Translations under genes and position numbers: made by a program
The notes under the pieces: model-generated
Seen by the model: only the letters and a program-made list of their open reading frames with translations
The model's database searches: none
What the model was told of the DNA's origin: nothing
In this document: positions 12,424-24,862 of the stretch, piece after piece
How the letters are laid out: every line of letters begins with the position of its first letter
Position numbering within the stretch: position 1 is the stretch's first letter
Assembly: GCF_001375535.1 (NCBI RefSeq)
Contig: NZ_LN831197.1
Span: forward strand, 1,968,530 to 2,032,529
DNA from: Bacillus niameyensis
GTDB taxonomy: Bacteria > Bacillota > Bacilli > Bacillales > Bacillaceae_C
Direction: 5' to 3'
DNA length: 64,000 nucleotides

Positions 12424-13634
12424 GCTTGCTTCACCTCTGAAAGGGCTGTTCTAAATTGATTTTCTTGTAGCGTTTTGACTGTGATTCCCCTTTGATCCGC
12501 CATCAATTTACATTGTAATTCTTCATTAGTGGCAGGTGTGTGATCTTTTTTTACATTAAAGATGATGACACCGCCCTTTCTTTGTAATTCTGCACTAACA
12601 GCTTCGATCAGTTTTCTGTCTAAAAATGAAGTAACAATGATTTTAGTAGCTGGCTGAGCGTAGAGAGTTACATCTTCAACCAGAACCTTTGCTAAATGAA
12701 CTTCACCATCAGCTTTTATTTTTGCAAGGTGGATAAGGATTTTCTGTAGTTGCAATTCTCCTGCTCGAATTGGAATCAAAGTCCTTTCCTTTCCTGCTGA
12801 AAAAAAGCCAACTTGTCCACCATATTGCAAAATCGCTTTTGTCAAAGATGCCGAAAATTTAACAGCTTCTTCAAAATGCTCTGAGTGACTTTGATCGAGC
12901 ACAATGATAAGATCATGAGTTTGCCGAATTTCAAATTCTTTTGCCATCATTTGGTTTGTTCGAGCTGTAGCTTTCCAGTCGATCCAGGAAAATCGATCAC
13001 CAGGCTGATATTGCCTCACGCCCGCAACAAGAGACGTATCCTTTTGAAATTGTAAAGCTTTTGCTGCATTACCATGCTCATACCTGCTTTCAAGCGGCCG
13101 ATAAAGAATATCCTCAAAGCGTGGATAAACAAGTATTGTTTGCCGGACCGGAAGGAAGGCTTCTTTTTCTATAAAACCTAAAATATCTCCCGTTGCAATG
13201 CGAAAACCAGTTAAAACATGTTCTCCCCTCGGCACTTTCATATTGTAGGAAACTTTTATTTTTCTTTTCATTCCGGGAAACAAAAGCTTTTTTTGTTTTC
13301 CTTCCAATGAATCAGGCAAAAGCTCCTCAACTATTAGAAAAATCAAGGGAAAGGGGATTACCCTCTTAATAACAATTGTGACATTAACGTTATCACCATC
13401 ATGGTAGACTTGGGAGCGAATCATTCTTTCGGCTTGAAATGTTTGAATCCGATATCCAAAAAATAATAAGGAGTAGATAGCAAATGGTAAAAAGCTAAAG
13501 AATAGAAACCAACTGACAAATCCCCCCTGAAACATGGCATACGTATAACTCAAACTTAACAAAATAAGTAAGAAAGCCACCATAAGAAAAGGACGTATCC
13601 GCCTATAAAAAGGGCCGTATTTCCCTTTCATCAT
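12420..13634 (-). CDS. yeaD: DUF58 domain protein (YeaD family)
   Basis: About 404 residues. Two hydrophobic segments near the N-terminus (residues ~15-50) are followed by a beta-rich region and the DUF58 signature PGDRFSWIDWKATAR (near 220). A von Willebrand A-like domain follows. I chose ATG 13634, whose ATGA overlaps the stop of the MoxR ATPase gene and which has AAGGGTG upstream. A longer frame to 13682 has no ribosome binding site. It lies between the MoxR ATPase and yebA with overlaps on both sides, indicating a tight operon. DUF58 proteins are thought to work with MoxR ATPases; the client is unknown. Confidence 0.9.
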   Translation of the reverse strand: MMKGKYGPFYRRIRPFLMVAFLLILLSLSYTYAMFQGGFVSWFLFFSFLPFAIYSLLFFGYRIQTFQAERMIRSQVYHDGDNVNVTIVIKRVIPFPLIFLIVEELLPDSLEGKQKKLLFPGMKRKIKVSYNMKVPRGEHVLTGFRIATGDILGFIEKEAFLPVRQTILVYPRFEDILYRPLESRYEHGNAAKALQFQKDTSLVAGVRQYQPGDRFSWIDWKATARTNQMMAKEFEIRQTHDLIIVLDQSHSEHFEEAVKFSASLTKAILQYGGQVGFFSAGKERTLIPIRAGELQLQKILIHLAKIKADGEVHLAKVLVEDVTLYAQPATKIIVTSFLDRKLIEAVSAELQRKGGVIIFNVKKDHTPATNEELQCKLMADQRGITVKTLQENQFRTALSEVKQA

Positions 13635-14575
13635 TTTATAACACCCTTTTTTACGGGGACATGCGTATTTTGAATGATCCAATCTATAATTTGTTCAGGA
13701 GTGATTCCATGATATTTAGATTCAGAATTTAAAATAAGGCGATGAGAAAAAACATACGGCGTAAGGAACTGAACATCATCCGGAATTACAAAATCTCTGC
13801 CTGATATAAAAGCATATGCTTGGGAAGCTTTCATCAAAGCAATAGAGGCGCGTGGACTAGCACCCAAGTACACATTCTCGTTTTCTCTTGTTTGTCTTGC
13901 AAGTTCAACAATATAATATTTTATTGCCTCATCCACATAGACAGTTTTAACTTGATGCTGCATTGCGAGTAAATCCTGCAAGGATATAACAGGTTCCAAC
14001 TCATCGATAGGTGGTAGCATTTGCGATCTAGTTAATACTTCTACTTCTTCCATCTGATTCGGATAACCCATTTTCATTTTTAAAAGGAAACGATCTAACT
14101 GGGCTTCTGGAAGTGAGTATGTCCCCTCATATTCAATCGGATTTTGTGTAGCCATAACGAAGAATGGCTTTTCAAGTTGAAGTGTTACACCATCAACTGT
14201 CACACTTTTTTCTTCCATACCTTCTAACAGGGCTGATTGCGTTTTAGGCGAAGTCCGATTTATTTCATCTGCTAGGATAATATTTCCAACAATTGGTCCT
14301 GGTCTAAAGGTAAATTCCATCTCTTTTTGATTGTAAACAGATACTCCAAGTACATCGGATGGCAGTAAATCAGGTGTAAACTGAATCCGTTTGAACGAAG
14401 CATTGACAGATCTAGCAAGAGCACGAACCATCATCGTTTTCCCGACTCCAGGTACATCTTCAAGCAGAACATGTCCTTCAGCTAAAAGAGCTACTAAGCT
14501 AAGTGTTGCAATATCCGTTTTTCCAATCATGACTTTTTCTATATTTTGAATAATATTTTTAACCTGCTGCATCAT
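13631..14575 (-). CDS. yeaC: MoxR-family AAA ATPase (YeaC)
   Basis: An AAA+ ATPase of about 314 residues. Walker A is EDVPGVGKT, Walker B is ILADEINR, sensor 1 is VMATQNPIEYEGTY and an arginine finger lies in EAQLDRFLLK. MoxR ATPases act as chaperones for von Willebrand A or DUF58 partners, and the partner gene follows directly with an ATGA overlap. The start is uncertain. ATG 14575 and the next ATG at 14572 follow GGATGGGG, a TTG at 14590 has AGGTG 6 nt upstream, and a GTG at 14599 is also in frame. All variants add only a few non-conserved residues. Confidence 0.93.
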   Translation of the reverse strand: MMQQVKNIIQNIEKVMIGKTDIATLSLVALLAEGHVLLEDVPGVGKTMMVRALARSVNASFKRIQFTPDLLPSDVLGVSVYNQKEMEFTFRPGPIVGNIILADEINRTSPKTQSALLEGMEEKSVTVDGVTLQLEKPFFVMATQNPIEYEGTYSLPEAQLDRFLLKMKMGYPNQMEEVEVLTRSQMLPPIDELEPVISLQDLLAMQHQVKTVYVDEAIKYYIVELARQTRENENVYLGASPRASIALMKASQAYAFISGRDFVIPDDVQFLTPYVFSHRLILNSESKYHGITPEQIIDWIIQNTHVPVKKGVIK

Positions 14576-14690
14576 ATCCCCATCCGCCAATGAAAGCACC
14601 TACTATCTATTTTTTTAACAGAGATGTTTTCTATTCATATACATGATAACCTCTGTTTTGATTTTTTCGTTTATTTTAATTATAACAAAA

Positions 14691-14735
14691 AATACAGGTA
14701 AAAAGTCACTTTTGTGAGTGCTTTTCACCTGTATT
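14691..14735 (-). terminator. Terminator after the NAD salvage operon
   Basis: AATACAGGT and the facing CTTTTCACCTGTATT form a long stem with an inner TCAC/GTGA pairing. On the minus strand a T run follows. It lies 17 bp past the nadE stop and separates it from the MoxR operon. Confidence 0.85.
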
Positions 14736-14751
14736 TTCTTTTGCTAGTATT

Positions 14752-15579
14752 TTAGCGCCAAAAATCATCAAATAAGTTAATCGGCATATGCCGTTTATGG
14801 GCTGATTTTTGATAGAGAGCTTCAATTGTATTCTTTGCTGTTTCCGAAACTTGTTTACCTTCCAAGTAATCGTCAATGTCGTTATAGGAGACACCGAGGG
14901 CCACTTCATCAGGAAGCATGGGACGATTGTCTTCTAAGTCAGCAGTTGGTACTTTAAAATACAGATGTTCAGGACACCCTAACTCCTTTAACAATTCTCG
15001 CCCTTGTCTTTTATTTAAACGATAGATCGGAACCAAATCTGTTCCTCCGTCACCGTACTTCGTGTAAAAACCTGTTACTGCTTCAGCGGCATGATCAGTC
15101 CCGAGTACAACACAATTGTGGAATGCTGCAATACTATACCAAACCTTCATCCGCTCACGTGCTTTTTCGTTTCCTTTTGCAAAATCAGAAATCGGCACTC
15201 CTGCGTCTAGCAACGCTTTTACACTCGCATCGACAGCGTCTTTTATTTTCACTTCATATGTGATTGAAGGATCAATAAACTTAGTAGCATCTACCATATC
15301 ACTTACATCTTTAGGAATGCCATATGGCGTTTGCACTCCAATGAATTTATATTTGTCTGTATTATTCTCTTTGTTTAGTTCATCTATAGCTAATTGAGCC
15401 AACTTCCCTACAAGAGTAGAATCCTGCCCACCGGAAATTCCAAGAACGTACCCATTGAAAAACTCATACTTTTGTAAGTATTCTTTCATAAAATCGATAC
15501 TCTTTCGAATTTCTTCTTTTACATCAATTTGCGGTTTCACTTTTAGCTCTTCAATAATTTTCTTCTGAAGTCCGGCCAT
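14752..15579 (-). CDS. nadE: NH3-dependent NAD+ synthetase
   Basis: Amidates nicotinate adenine dinucleotide to NAD+ using ammonia and ATP. Its 275 residues match the short ammonia-dependent bacterial form with no glutaminase domain. The ATP pyrophosphatase P-loop is SGGQDST (near residue 50), and the conserved [13 protein letters not shown] and [12 protein letters not shown] motifs are present. The start at 15579 follows AGGTGG by 5 nt. It lies 15 bp after pncB, third in a pncA-pncB-nadE operon that salvages nicotinamide through nicotinate to NAD. Only the NadD step is missing locally. Confidence 0.97.
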   Translation of the reverse strand: MAGLQKKIIEELKVKPQIDVKEEIRKSIDFMKEYLQKYEFFNGYVLGISGGQDSTLVGKLAQLAIDELNKENNTDKYKFIGVQTPYGIPKDVSDMVDATKFIDPSITYEVKIKDAVDASVKALLDAGVPISDFAKGNEKARERMKVWYSIAAFHNCVVLGTDHAAEAVTGFYTKYGDGGTDLVPIYRLNKRQGRELLKELGCPEHLYFKVPTADLEDNRPMLPDEVALGVSYNDIDDYLEGKQVSETAKNTIEALYQKSAHKRHMPINLFDDFWR

Positions 15580-15594
15580 TTAAACCACCTCTTT

Positions 15595-17058
15595 TCACTT
15601 TCTTAAACGGTTCACCTTTTCCTTAATATCCTCAATATTTTTCATTTTATTATCCCAACATTTTTGACTAAGATCGACAGGGTATTCCTCCGGATTAAGT
15701 GAACGTTTGTATTCATCCCACAACAAGTTTAAATTAGCTTTCGCATATTGCTGAATTTCGGTCAGCTCAGGAAGTTCATAAACAAGTTTCCCGTCCTCGT
15801 AGATCGTTTCATGCAGATTGATAGCATCAAAATCCGTTACAAATTTGCTGACAAATGTATGAACAGGGTGGAACATTTTAATCCGGCTTTCTTCTTCCGG
15901 CTTTTCATCCCAAAGCGTAATATAATCCCCTTCGGATTTATGATTTAAGCGATTAATAATTCGATAAACTTTTTTCTTCCCAGGTGTAGAAACCTTTTCA
16001 GCATTGCTTGAAATTTTTATCGTATCGACTAGTTCACCATCTTCATTTTCAATCGCAACTAATTTATAAACTGCTCCTAAAGCAGGCTGGTCATAGGCGG
16101 TAATGAGCTTAGTTCCAACACCCCAAGAATTGATCTTTGCCCCTTCTGCTTTTAAGTGGTGGATCGTATATTCATCCAAGTCACTTGAAGCAAAAATTTT
16201 CGCTTCTGTAAATCCTGCATCGTCAAGCAGTTTTCGCGCCTTTTTCGATAGAAAAGCCATGTCTCCACTGTCTAAACGGATTCCTTTGAAATTGATTCGA
16301 TCCCCAAATTCTTTTGCTACTTTAATGGCCGCTGGAACGCCTGATCTTAGCGTATCATATGTATCGACTAGGAAAATGCAGTCCTTATGGGCCTCGGCGT
16401 ATTTTACAAAAGCTGTGTAGTCATCGCGATACGCTTGAACCATCGAATGTGCATGTGTACCAGCAACAGGCATTCCGAATAATTTTCCAGCCCTCACATT
16501 ACTTGTACCGTCAAAACCGCCGATAAATGCGGCTCTTGTCCCCCATACTGCTGCATCCATTTCTTGTGCTCGTCTCGTTCCAAACTCGAGAGCTACTTCG
16601 TCCCCAACTACTTGCTTGATTCGGGAAGCCTTCGTTGCAATTAATGTTTGGTAATTCACAATGTTAAGCATCGCTGTTTCAATAAGTTGTGCCTCTATGA
16701 TTGGTGCTTCTACTTGGATAATCGGTTCGTTGTTAAAAACAACTTCCCCTTCCTTCATTGAACGAATAGTCCCTGTAAAACGCAAATCCCGCAGAAAGGC
16801 AATAAAATCGGGTTCATATTCAAGATCTTGTAAATAGGCAATGTCTGTTTCACTAAATCGGAAATCATTAATAAAGCGAATGACTTTTTCTAGACCGGCA
16901 AAAATGGCATAGCCGTTTGCGAATGGCAGTCTGCGGAAGTATAGATCAAACACAGCCTTCCGATTGTGAATTCCATCGCGCCAATATGCTTCTGCCATAT
17001 TTATTTGATATAAATCTGTATGTAACGTTAAACTGTCATCCCTATAGTGGTTATTCAT
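15595..17058 (-). CDS. pncB: Nicotinate phosphoribosyltransferase
   Basis: Converts nicotinate and PRPP to nicotinate mononucleotide with ATP hydrolysis. Its 487 residues fit the Bacillus YueK-type enzyme. Conserved parts include LHTDLYQINMAEAYW at the N-terminus, GTHAHSMVQAY with the histidine that is phosphorylated in the family, KGIRLDSGDMAFLSKKAR, and SWGVGTKLITAYDQPALG in the phosphate-binding region. It lies 13 bp after pncA and 15 bp before nadE, in one minus-strand operon. Confidence 0.96.
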   Translation of the reverse strand: MNNHYRDDSLTLHTDLYQINMAEAYWRDGIHNRKAVFDLYFRRLPFANGYAIFAGLEKVIRFINDFRFSETDIAYLQDLEYEPDFIAFLRDLRFTGTIRSMKEGEVVFNNEPIIQVEAPIIEAQLIETAMLNIVNYQTLIATKASRIKQVVGDEVALEFGTRRAQEMDAAVWGTRAAFIGGFDGTSNVRAGKLFGMPVAGTHAHSMVQAYRDDYTAFVKYAEAHKDCIFLVDTYDTLRSGVPAAIKVAKEFGDRINFKGIRLDSGDMAFLSKKARKLLDDAGFTEAKIFASSDLDEYTIHHLKAEGAKINSWGVGTKLITAYDQPALGAVYKLVAIENEDGELVDTIKISSNAEKVSTPGKKKVYRIINRLNHKSEGDYITLWDEKPEEESRIKMFHPVHTFVSKFVTDFDAINLHETIYEDGKLVYELPELTEIQQYAKANLNLLWDEYKRSLNPEEYPVDLSQKCWDNKMKNIEDIKEKVNRLRK

Positions 17059-17071
17059 ATCACTAACTCCC

Positions 17072-17635
17072 TTATTCAGATACTACGGTTACCTTTGCAC
17101 CTAGTGTATTTGTAAAATGGCCAAGTGCCCATTCATGGCCCGCTTGATTAAAACTTGCCACTGCATCTTTGTAAATCGCAATTTTGAAACCTTTATTATA
17201 AGCTTCAATAGCCGTATGCAAGACACATATATCCGTACACACTCCAACGATATGAAGCTCATCAATTTCACGCTCACGCAACTTTATTTCCAGATCTGTT
17301 CCAGCAAATGCACTATACCTCGTTTTATCCATATAATAAACATTTTCAGCTTGTTTATTCTGTTCGTATAGTTGTTGCAGTGAGCCATACAAATTTCGAC
17401 CAGAGGTTCCTTCAACATTATGAACAGGAAAAAGGTTAGCCTCTGGATGATAAAGGTCATTTTCTTTATGTTTATCAATGGCAAAGACAACAAAATCATT
17501 TGCACTGATAAACTTGCGTGTAATGTTTACAATCGCCTGTTCAATTTGTTGACCTGGTAATCCACATGTCAATTTTCCATTGTCCGCCACAAAATCAACG
17601 GTATAATCTACATTTAACAATGCTTTTTTCGACAT
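17072..17635 (-). CDS. pncA: Nicotinamidase (isochorismatase-like cysteine hydrolase)
   Basis: Deamidates nicotinamide to nicotinate, the entry step to NAD salvage. The 187-residue protein has the family triad: aspartate in NVDYTVDF (near residue 9), lysine in DKTRYSAF, and cysteine in GVCTDICVLHTA. The start at 17635 has GGAGG about 8 nt upstream. It is the first gene of the pncA-pncB-nadE operon, and its promoter region directly abuts the 20-bp satellite array. Confidence 0.95.
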   Translation of the reverse strand: MSKKALLNVDYTVDFVADNGKLTCGLPGQQIEQAIVNITRKFISANDFVVFAIDKHKENDLYHPEANLFPVHNVEGTSGRNLYGSLQQLYEQNKQAENVYYMDKTRYSAFAGTDLEIKLREREIDELHIVGVCTDICVLHTAIEAYNKGFKIAIYKDAVASFNQAGHEWALGHFTNTLGAKVTVVSE

Positions 17636-17680
17636 CTTCCTACCTCCATTCTATAGGCATAGACTGTTAATTTATTTACT

Positions 17681-17686
17681 ATTATA
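17681..17686 (-). promoter_or_regulatory. Possible -10 box of the pncA operon
   Basis: On the minus strand a perfect TATAAT lies 46 nt upstream of the pncA start in an A/T-rich stretch. No good -35 sits 17 nt away; the nearest is TTCAAC with a 20-nt spacer. The repeat array begins about 55 bp further upstream. Confidence 0.4.
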
Positions 17687-17740
17687 CTTTAAAAAAATAT
17701 TTTTGCGTTGAAATTTGGATTTTTAAAAAGAAACGATATC

Positions 17741-19617
17741 AAGATTTACTGCTGAGTTTCGGATTTTATGAGCGAGATTCGGATTTTATGAGCGAGATTC
17801 GGATTTTATGAGCGAGATTCGGATTTTATGAGCGAGATTCGGATTTTATGAGCGAGATTCGGATTTTATGAGCGAGATTCGGATTTTATGAGCGAGATTC
17901 GGATTTTATGAGCGAGATTCGGATTTTATGAGCGAGATTCGGATTTTATGAGCGAGATTCGGATTTTATGAGCGAGATTCGGATTTTATGAGCGAGATTC
18001 GGATTTTATGAGCGAGATTCGGATTTTATGAGCGAGATTCGGATTTTATGAGCGAGATTCGGATTTTATGAGCGAGATTCGGATTTTATGAGCGAGATTC
18101 GGATTTTATGAGCGAGATTCGGATTTTATGAGCGAGATTCGGATTTTATGAGCGAGATTCGGATTTTATGAGCGAGATTCGGATTTTATGAGCGAGATTC
18201 GGATTTTATGAGCGAGATTCGGATTTTATGAGCGAGATTCGGATTTTATGAGCGAGATTCGGATTTTATGAGCGAGATTCGGATTTTATGAGCGAGATTC
18301 GGATTTTATGAGCGAGATTCGGATTTTATGAGCGAGATTCGGATTTTATGAGCGAGATTCGGATTTTATGAGCGAGATTCGGATTTTATGAGCGAGATTC
18401 GGATTTTATGAGCGAGATTCGGATTTTATGAGCGAGATTCGGATTTTATGAGCGAGATTCGGATTTTATGAGCGAGATTCGGATTTTATGAGCGAGATTC
18501 GGATTTTATGAGCGAGATTCGGATTTTATGAGCGAGATTCGGATTTTATGAGCGAGATTCGGATTTTATGAGCGAGATTCGGATTTTATGAGCGAGATTC
18601 GGATTTTATGAGCGAGATTCGGATTTTATGAGCGAGATTCGGATTTTATGAGCGAGATTCGGATTTTATGAGCGAGATTCGGATTTTATGAGCGAGATTC
18701 GGATTTTATGAGCGAGATTCGGATTTTATGAGCGAGATTCGGATTTTATGAGCGAGATTCGGATTTTATGAGCGAGATTCGGATTTTATGAGCGAGATTC
18801 GGATTTTATGAGCGAGATTCGGATTTTATGAGCGAGATTCGGATTTTATGAGCGAGATTCGGATTTTATGAGCGAGATTCGGATTTTATGAGCGAGATTC
18901 GGATTTTATGAGCGAGATTCGGATTTTATGAGCGAGATTCGGATTTTATGAGCGAGATTCGGATTTTATGAGCGAGATTCGGATTTTATGAGCGAGATTC
19001 GGATTTTATGAGCGAGATTCGGATTTTATGAGCGAGATTCGGATTTTATGAGCGAGATTCGGATTTTATGAGCGAGATTCGGATTTTATGAGCGAGATTC
19101 GGATTTTATGAGCGAGATTCGGATTTTATGAGCGAGATTCGGATTTTATGAGCGAGATTCGGATTTTATGAGCGAGATTCGGATTTTATGAGCGAGATTC
19201 GGATTTTATGAGCGAGATTCGGATTTTATGAGCGAGATTCGGATTTTATGAGCGAGATTCGGATTTTATGAGCGAGATTCGGATTTTATGAGCGAGATTC
19301 GGATTTTATGAGCGAGATTCGGATTTTATGAGCGAGATTCGGATTTTATGAGCGAGATTCGGATTTTATGAGCGAGATTCGGATTTTATGAGCGAGATTC
19401 GGATTTTATGAGCGAGATTCGGATTTTATGAGCGAGATTCGGATTTTATGAGCGAGATTCGGATTTTATGAGCGAGATTCGGATTTTATGAGCGAGATTC
19501 GGATTTTATGAGCGAGATTCGGATTTTATGAGCGAGATTCGGATTTTATGAGCGAGATTCGGATTTTATGAGCGAGATTCGGATTTTATGAGCGAGATTC
19601 GGATTTTATGAGCGAGA
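17741..19617. repeat. 20-bp satellite array, about 92 identical tandem copies
   Basis: From 17761 to 19600 the 20-mer ggattttatgagcgagattc repeats exactly 92 times with no substitution or indel. A partial copy follows (19601-19617), and one decayed copy precedes it (about 17743-17760, GATTTACTGCTGAGTTTC). There are no spacers, so it is not a CRISPR array. The period is not a multiple of three and every frame on both strands has a stop within 60 bp, so it does not encode a repeat protein. It lies between the pncA promoter and the lacZ terminator. Perfect homogeneity implies very recent expansion, active homogenisation or an assembly effect. Function unknown. Confidence 0.98.
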
Positions 19618-19651
19618 AAACGCCGTTCACCAAGTGAACGGCGTTTTCTCG
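19613..19651 (-). terminator. lacZ terminator hairpin bounding the satellite array
   Basis: CGAGAAAACGCCGTTCAC pairs perfectly over 18 bp with GTGAACGGCGTTTTCTCG across a 3-nt loop. It starts 3 bp past the lacZ stop. The outer bases of its left arm (CGAGA) are the end of the last partial satellite copy. The A/T bases within the stem supply the T run in both directions. Confidence 0.85.
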
Positions 19652-19653
19652 TT

Positions 19654-22812
<3,159 letters not shown>

Positions 22813-22889
22813 CTACTTATTTTTATTTTACACAACTTTCACTAATGTCTAAAGTAAATTAATTAACAAACTTTAAATTATTCCCTCCC

Positions 22890-23621
22890 CTAATTTAATT
22901 CCTTCAATAACCAAGCAAATACTTGCTTATCTGCAGCTAAGTGAAAGGATGGTTTATTAAAATAACTTTGATTAAGCAATTTGGTCGCCATTGTATTTTT
23001 GATGAAATCAGCTTCAGCGTGACCCACCCTCCAACGATCATGGTGAATGTCACCTCGATATACCCGATTCCTTTTCGTGACAAAAAAGCAGTACCTTTCA
23101 AATAACCAAAATTCTAGACTACCTTGTTTTGGAATAAACAGGGGAGATGTTGGACGATATTGAATCTGTAATTTCTCTTCTTCTCCCCTGTTGCTATGAA
23201 ATTGAGTTATATCACCATCCTGATCTATTTTCATTTGGGCATATCGATACGGTAAAAGTGCACCGATTTTCGCTCCTAAAACAGCCATCCATTTATTAGC
23301 ATCCATAGACAGAAAATAAATACCAGGTGTCCCTTTATATTTTACATACGTCCGAATATTCAGTTCTAAATACTTACCTATATATGGGAATGAGGGCTGA
23401 CAGCGAAATCTCATTCCAGTAACGCGAAAAGGAATAATACCTAACCATGCCTGTCCATTAAATAAATCTAATTCAAATTGGGGAGGAACCTCTGCACGTA
23501 ATATTCCTTCCGGTACAATCCAATGGCAAAAAAGTAATTGATGCCATTTCTGTGTCATGATCCAAGGTGTTTGAGGCACTGGAAACGGCCTCTGAGTTAT
23601 TTCTAAAAATTCCTTATGCAA
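22890..23621 (-). CDS. DUF2071 (YqjF-like) protein
   Basis: A 243-residue protein with the DUF2071/YqjF pattern. It begins with a short region ending MTQKWHQLLFCHWIVP, then VPPQFELDLFNGQAWLGIIPF, and later GIYFLSMDANKW. The fold is related to acetoacetate decarboxylase-like proteins, but no enzymatic activity has been assigned to the family as far as I know. The start is a TTG at 23621 with AGGAGG 8 nt upstream; no closer ATG exists. It lies 107 bp ahead of lacZ on the same strand and could be co-transcribed with it. No membrane or export signals. Confidence 0.85.
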   Translation of the reverse strand: MHKEFLEITQRPFPVPQTPWIMTQKWHQLLFCHWIVPEGILRAEVPPQFELDLFNGQAWLGIIPFRVTGMRFRCQPSFPYIGKYLELNIRTYVKYKGTPGIYFLSMDANKWMAVLGAKIGALLPYRYAQMKIDQDGDITQFHSNRGEEEKLQIQYRPTSPLFIPKQGSLEFWLFERYCFFVTKRNRVYRGDIHHDRWRVGHAEADFIKNTMATKLLNQSYFNKPSFHLAADKQVFAWLLKELN

Positions 23622-23689
23622 TGTAAGAACCTCCTGACTGGATTATCCTTAGCTTTCCCTATCTAAAAAAGACAATCCGCCACTATAAC

Positions 23690-23715
23690 AAAAAAAGGAC
23701 TAGCATAACCAGTCC
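23690..23715 (-). terminator. Terminator of the DUF1906 gene
   Basis: On the minus strand GGACTGG-loop-AGTCC is followed by seven T residues. The stem begins 4 bp past the stop codon at 23719. Confidence 0.8.
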
Positions 23716-23718
23716 CAA

Positions 23719-24603
23719 TTACCACAAATAATTAAGCAGTTCTCCTTTAAAAAGATTTGTGTCAATATTACAAGTTTCTGCATCAATTCCATATTGCCAG
23801 CCCAATACGAAGCTGCCTTCTGGAGCCACCGGTTTGTACTCAGGTGCTTTTTCCTTAGATGTTATTCCTTCTTGAGGGTAAGCTGTCCATAAAATTGTCT
23901 TGTTTTTTAAGTCTTTATTTTCTTCAGCGGCTGCACCGAATACGGAAAAAAGTTTTTGTTCTTCTGAAAAGACACCATAGATTCCTGGCTCATATTTAGA
24001 CTTCGAAACTTCATCAAACCAACCTTTTATAAATTCAGCATCGACTTGAAAATCCGGTTCAATGTCAGCAAAAATAGCCTTTCCTTCAGGCACACCCAAT
24101 TGTTCAGCCATTTTAATAGCCTCATTTGCATGATCTTTACCATGATCATAGCCTCTTGCGTCGGTTATTAAGTTGTAAATGACTAATATTTTAATATCTT
24201 TTGAGTGTAAAAACTTTATTTCATCTTTAGTTAGAGCTGTTGATACATTTTCAATATCTCCTAAATATCTCCCCCACACTGCTGGTTTATCAAAATGATC
24301 AACAACACACGAATAAAACTTATCATCCGTTAAATTTGCCGAATCGACTCCCCAATATATTTTTTCTTTATCTTTGTCCTTTTCTTTATCTTTATTTTTA
24401 TCTTTATCTTCTTCCTTATTATTATCTTTGTCCTTTTCTTTTTCCTTCTCTTTGTCTTTTTCTTCACTGTCGACCTGTTCTTGATTATTATTATCATGCT
24501 CACTAATTGAATTCCGTTCTAAGATGCTGAGCATATAGAAAAATAGTGGGACTATGAATATAGCTATAGCAATTTTTAAATATAACTTGCCCTTTTGGCT
24601 CAC
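23719..24603 (-). CDS. Membrane-anchored DUF1906 (Rv2525c-like) glycoside hydrolase-like protein
   Basis: A 294-residue protein. One hydrophobic anchor (residues ~9-27) is followed by a strongly charged linker of alternating Lys, Asp and Glu (~43-82). The DUF1906 domain runs to the end and carries YWGVDSANL, WGRYLGD, IKILVIYN, AIFADIEPDF and FVLGWQYG. DUF1906 is a TIM-barrel domain related to glycoside hydrolases acting at the cell wall. The aspartate and glutamate of FADIEPD are candidate catalytic residues. The GTG start at 24603 has GGAGGG 7 nt upstream. I infer an outward-facing domain held from the membrane by an extended linker. Substrate unknown. Confidence 0.8.
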   Translation of the reverse strand: MSQKGKLYLKIAIAIFIVPLFFYMLSILERNSISEHDNNNQEQVDSEEKDKEKEKEKDKDNNKEEDKDKNKDKEKDKDKEKIYWGVDSANLTDDKFYSCVVDHFDKPAVWGRYLGDIENVSTALTKDEIKFLHSKDIKILVIYNLITDARGYDHGKDHANEAIKMAEQLGVPEGKAIFADIEPDFQVDAEFIKGWFDEVSKSKYEPGIYGVFSEEQKLFSVFGAAAEENKDLKNKTILWTAYPQEGITSKEKAPEYKPVAPEGSFVLGWQYGIDAETCNIDTNLFKGELLNYLW

Positions 24604-24664
24604 TAAGTTTCCCTCCCTCTAATACCTTCATATGCTTTGAAGGAGTAGAGGGAGACGGCTAATA

Positions 24665-24700
24665 GGAAAAAGCCAATCGTAAATTACAAACAATTGGCTT
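24665..24700 (-). terminator. katE terminator
   Basis: AAGCCAAT pairs with ATTGGCTT across a 15-nt loop and is followed on the minus strand by a T-rich tract. It lies about 160 bp past the katE stop. Confidence 0.7.
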
Positions 24701-24862
24701 AATTGGCAAGATTATTTTTTGCAAGCTCCTCATTTATGTTTTCACTACAATATCACCAAACAAGTTTTGAGGGAGTCCCACTTCTTTTAAATCGATCATT
24801 TTTCATAATTTCTTACGGCTTAATTACTCAAAATCATTATTGAATTTCTTGTACCAACTGTA

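Noticed and set aside
17741-19617. Possible CRISPR array
   Set aside because: Units are contiguous identical 20-mers with no unique spacers, and no cas genes are nearby.
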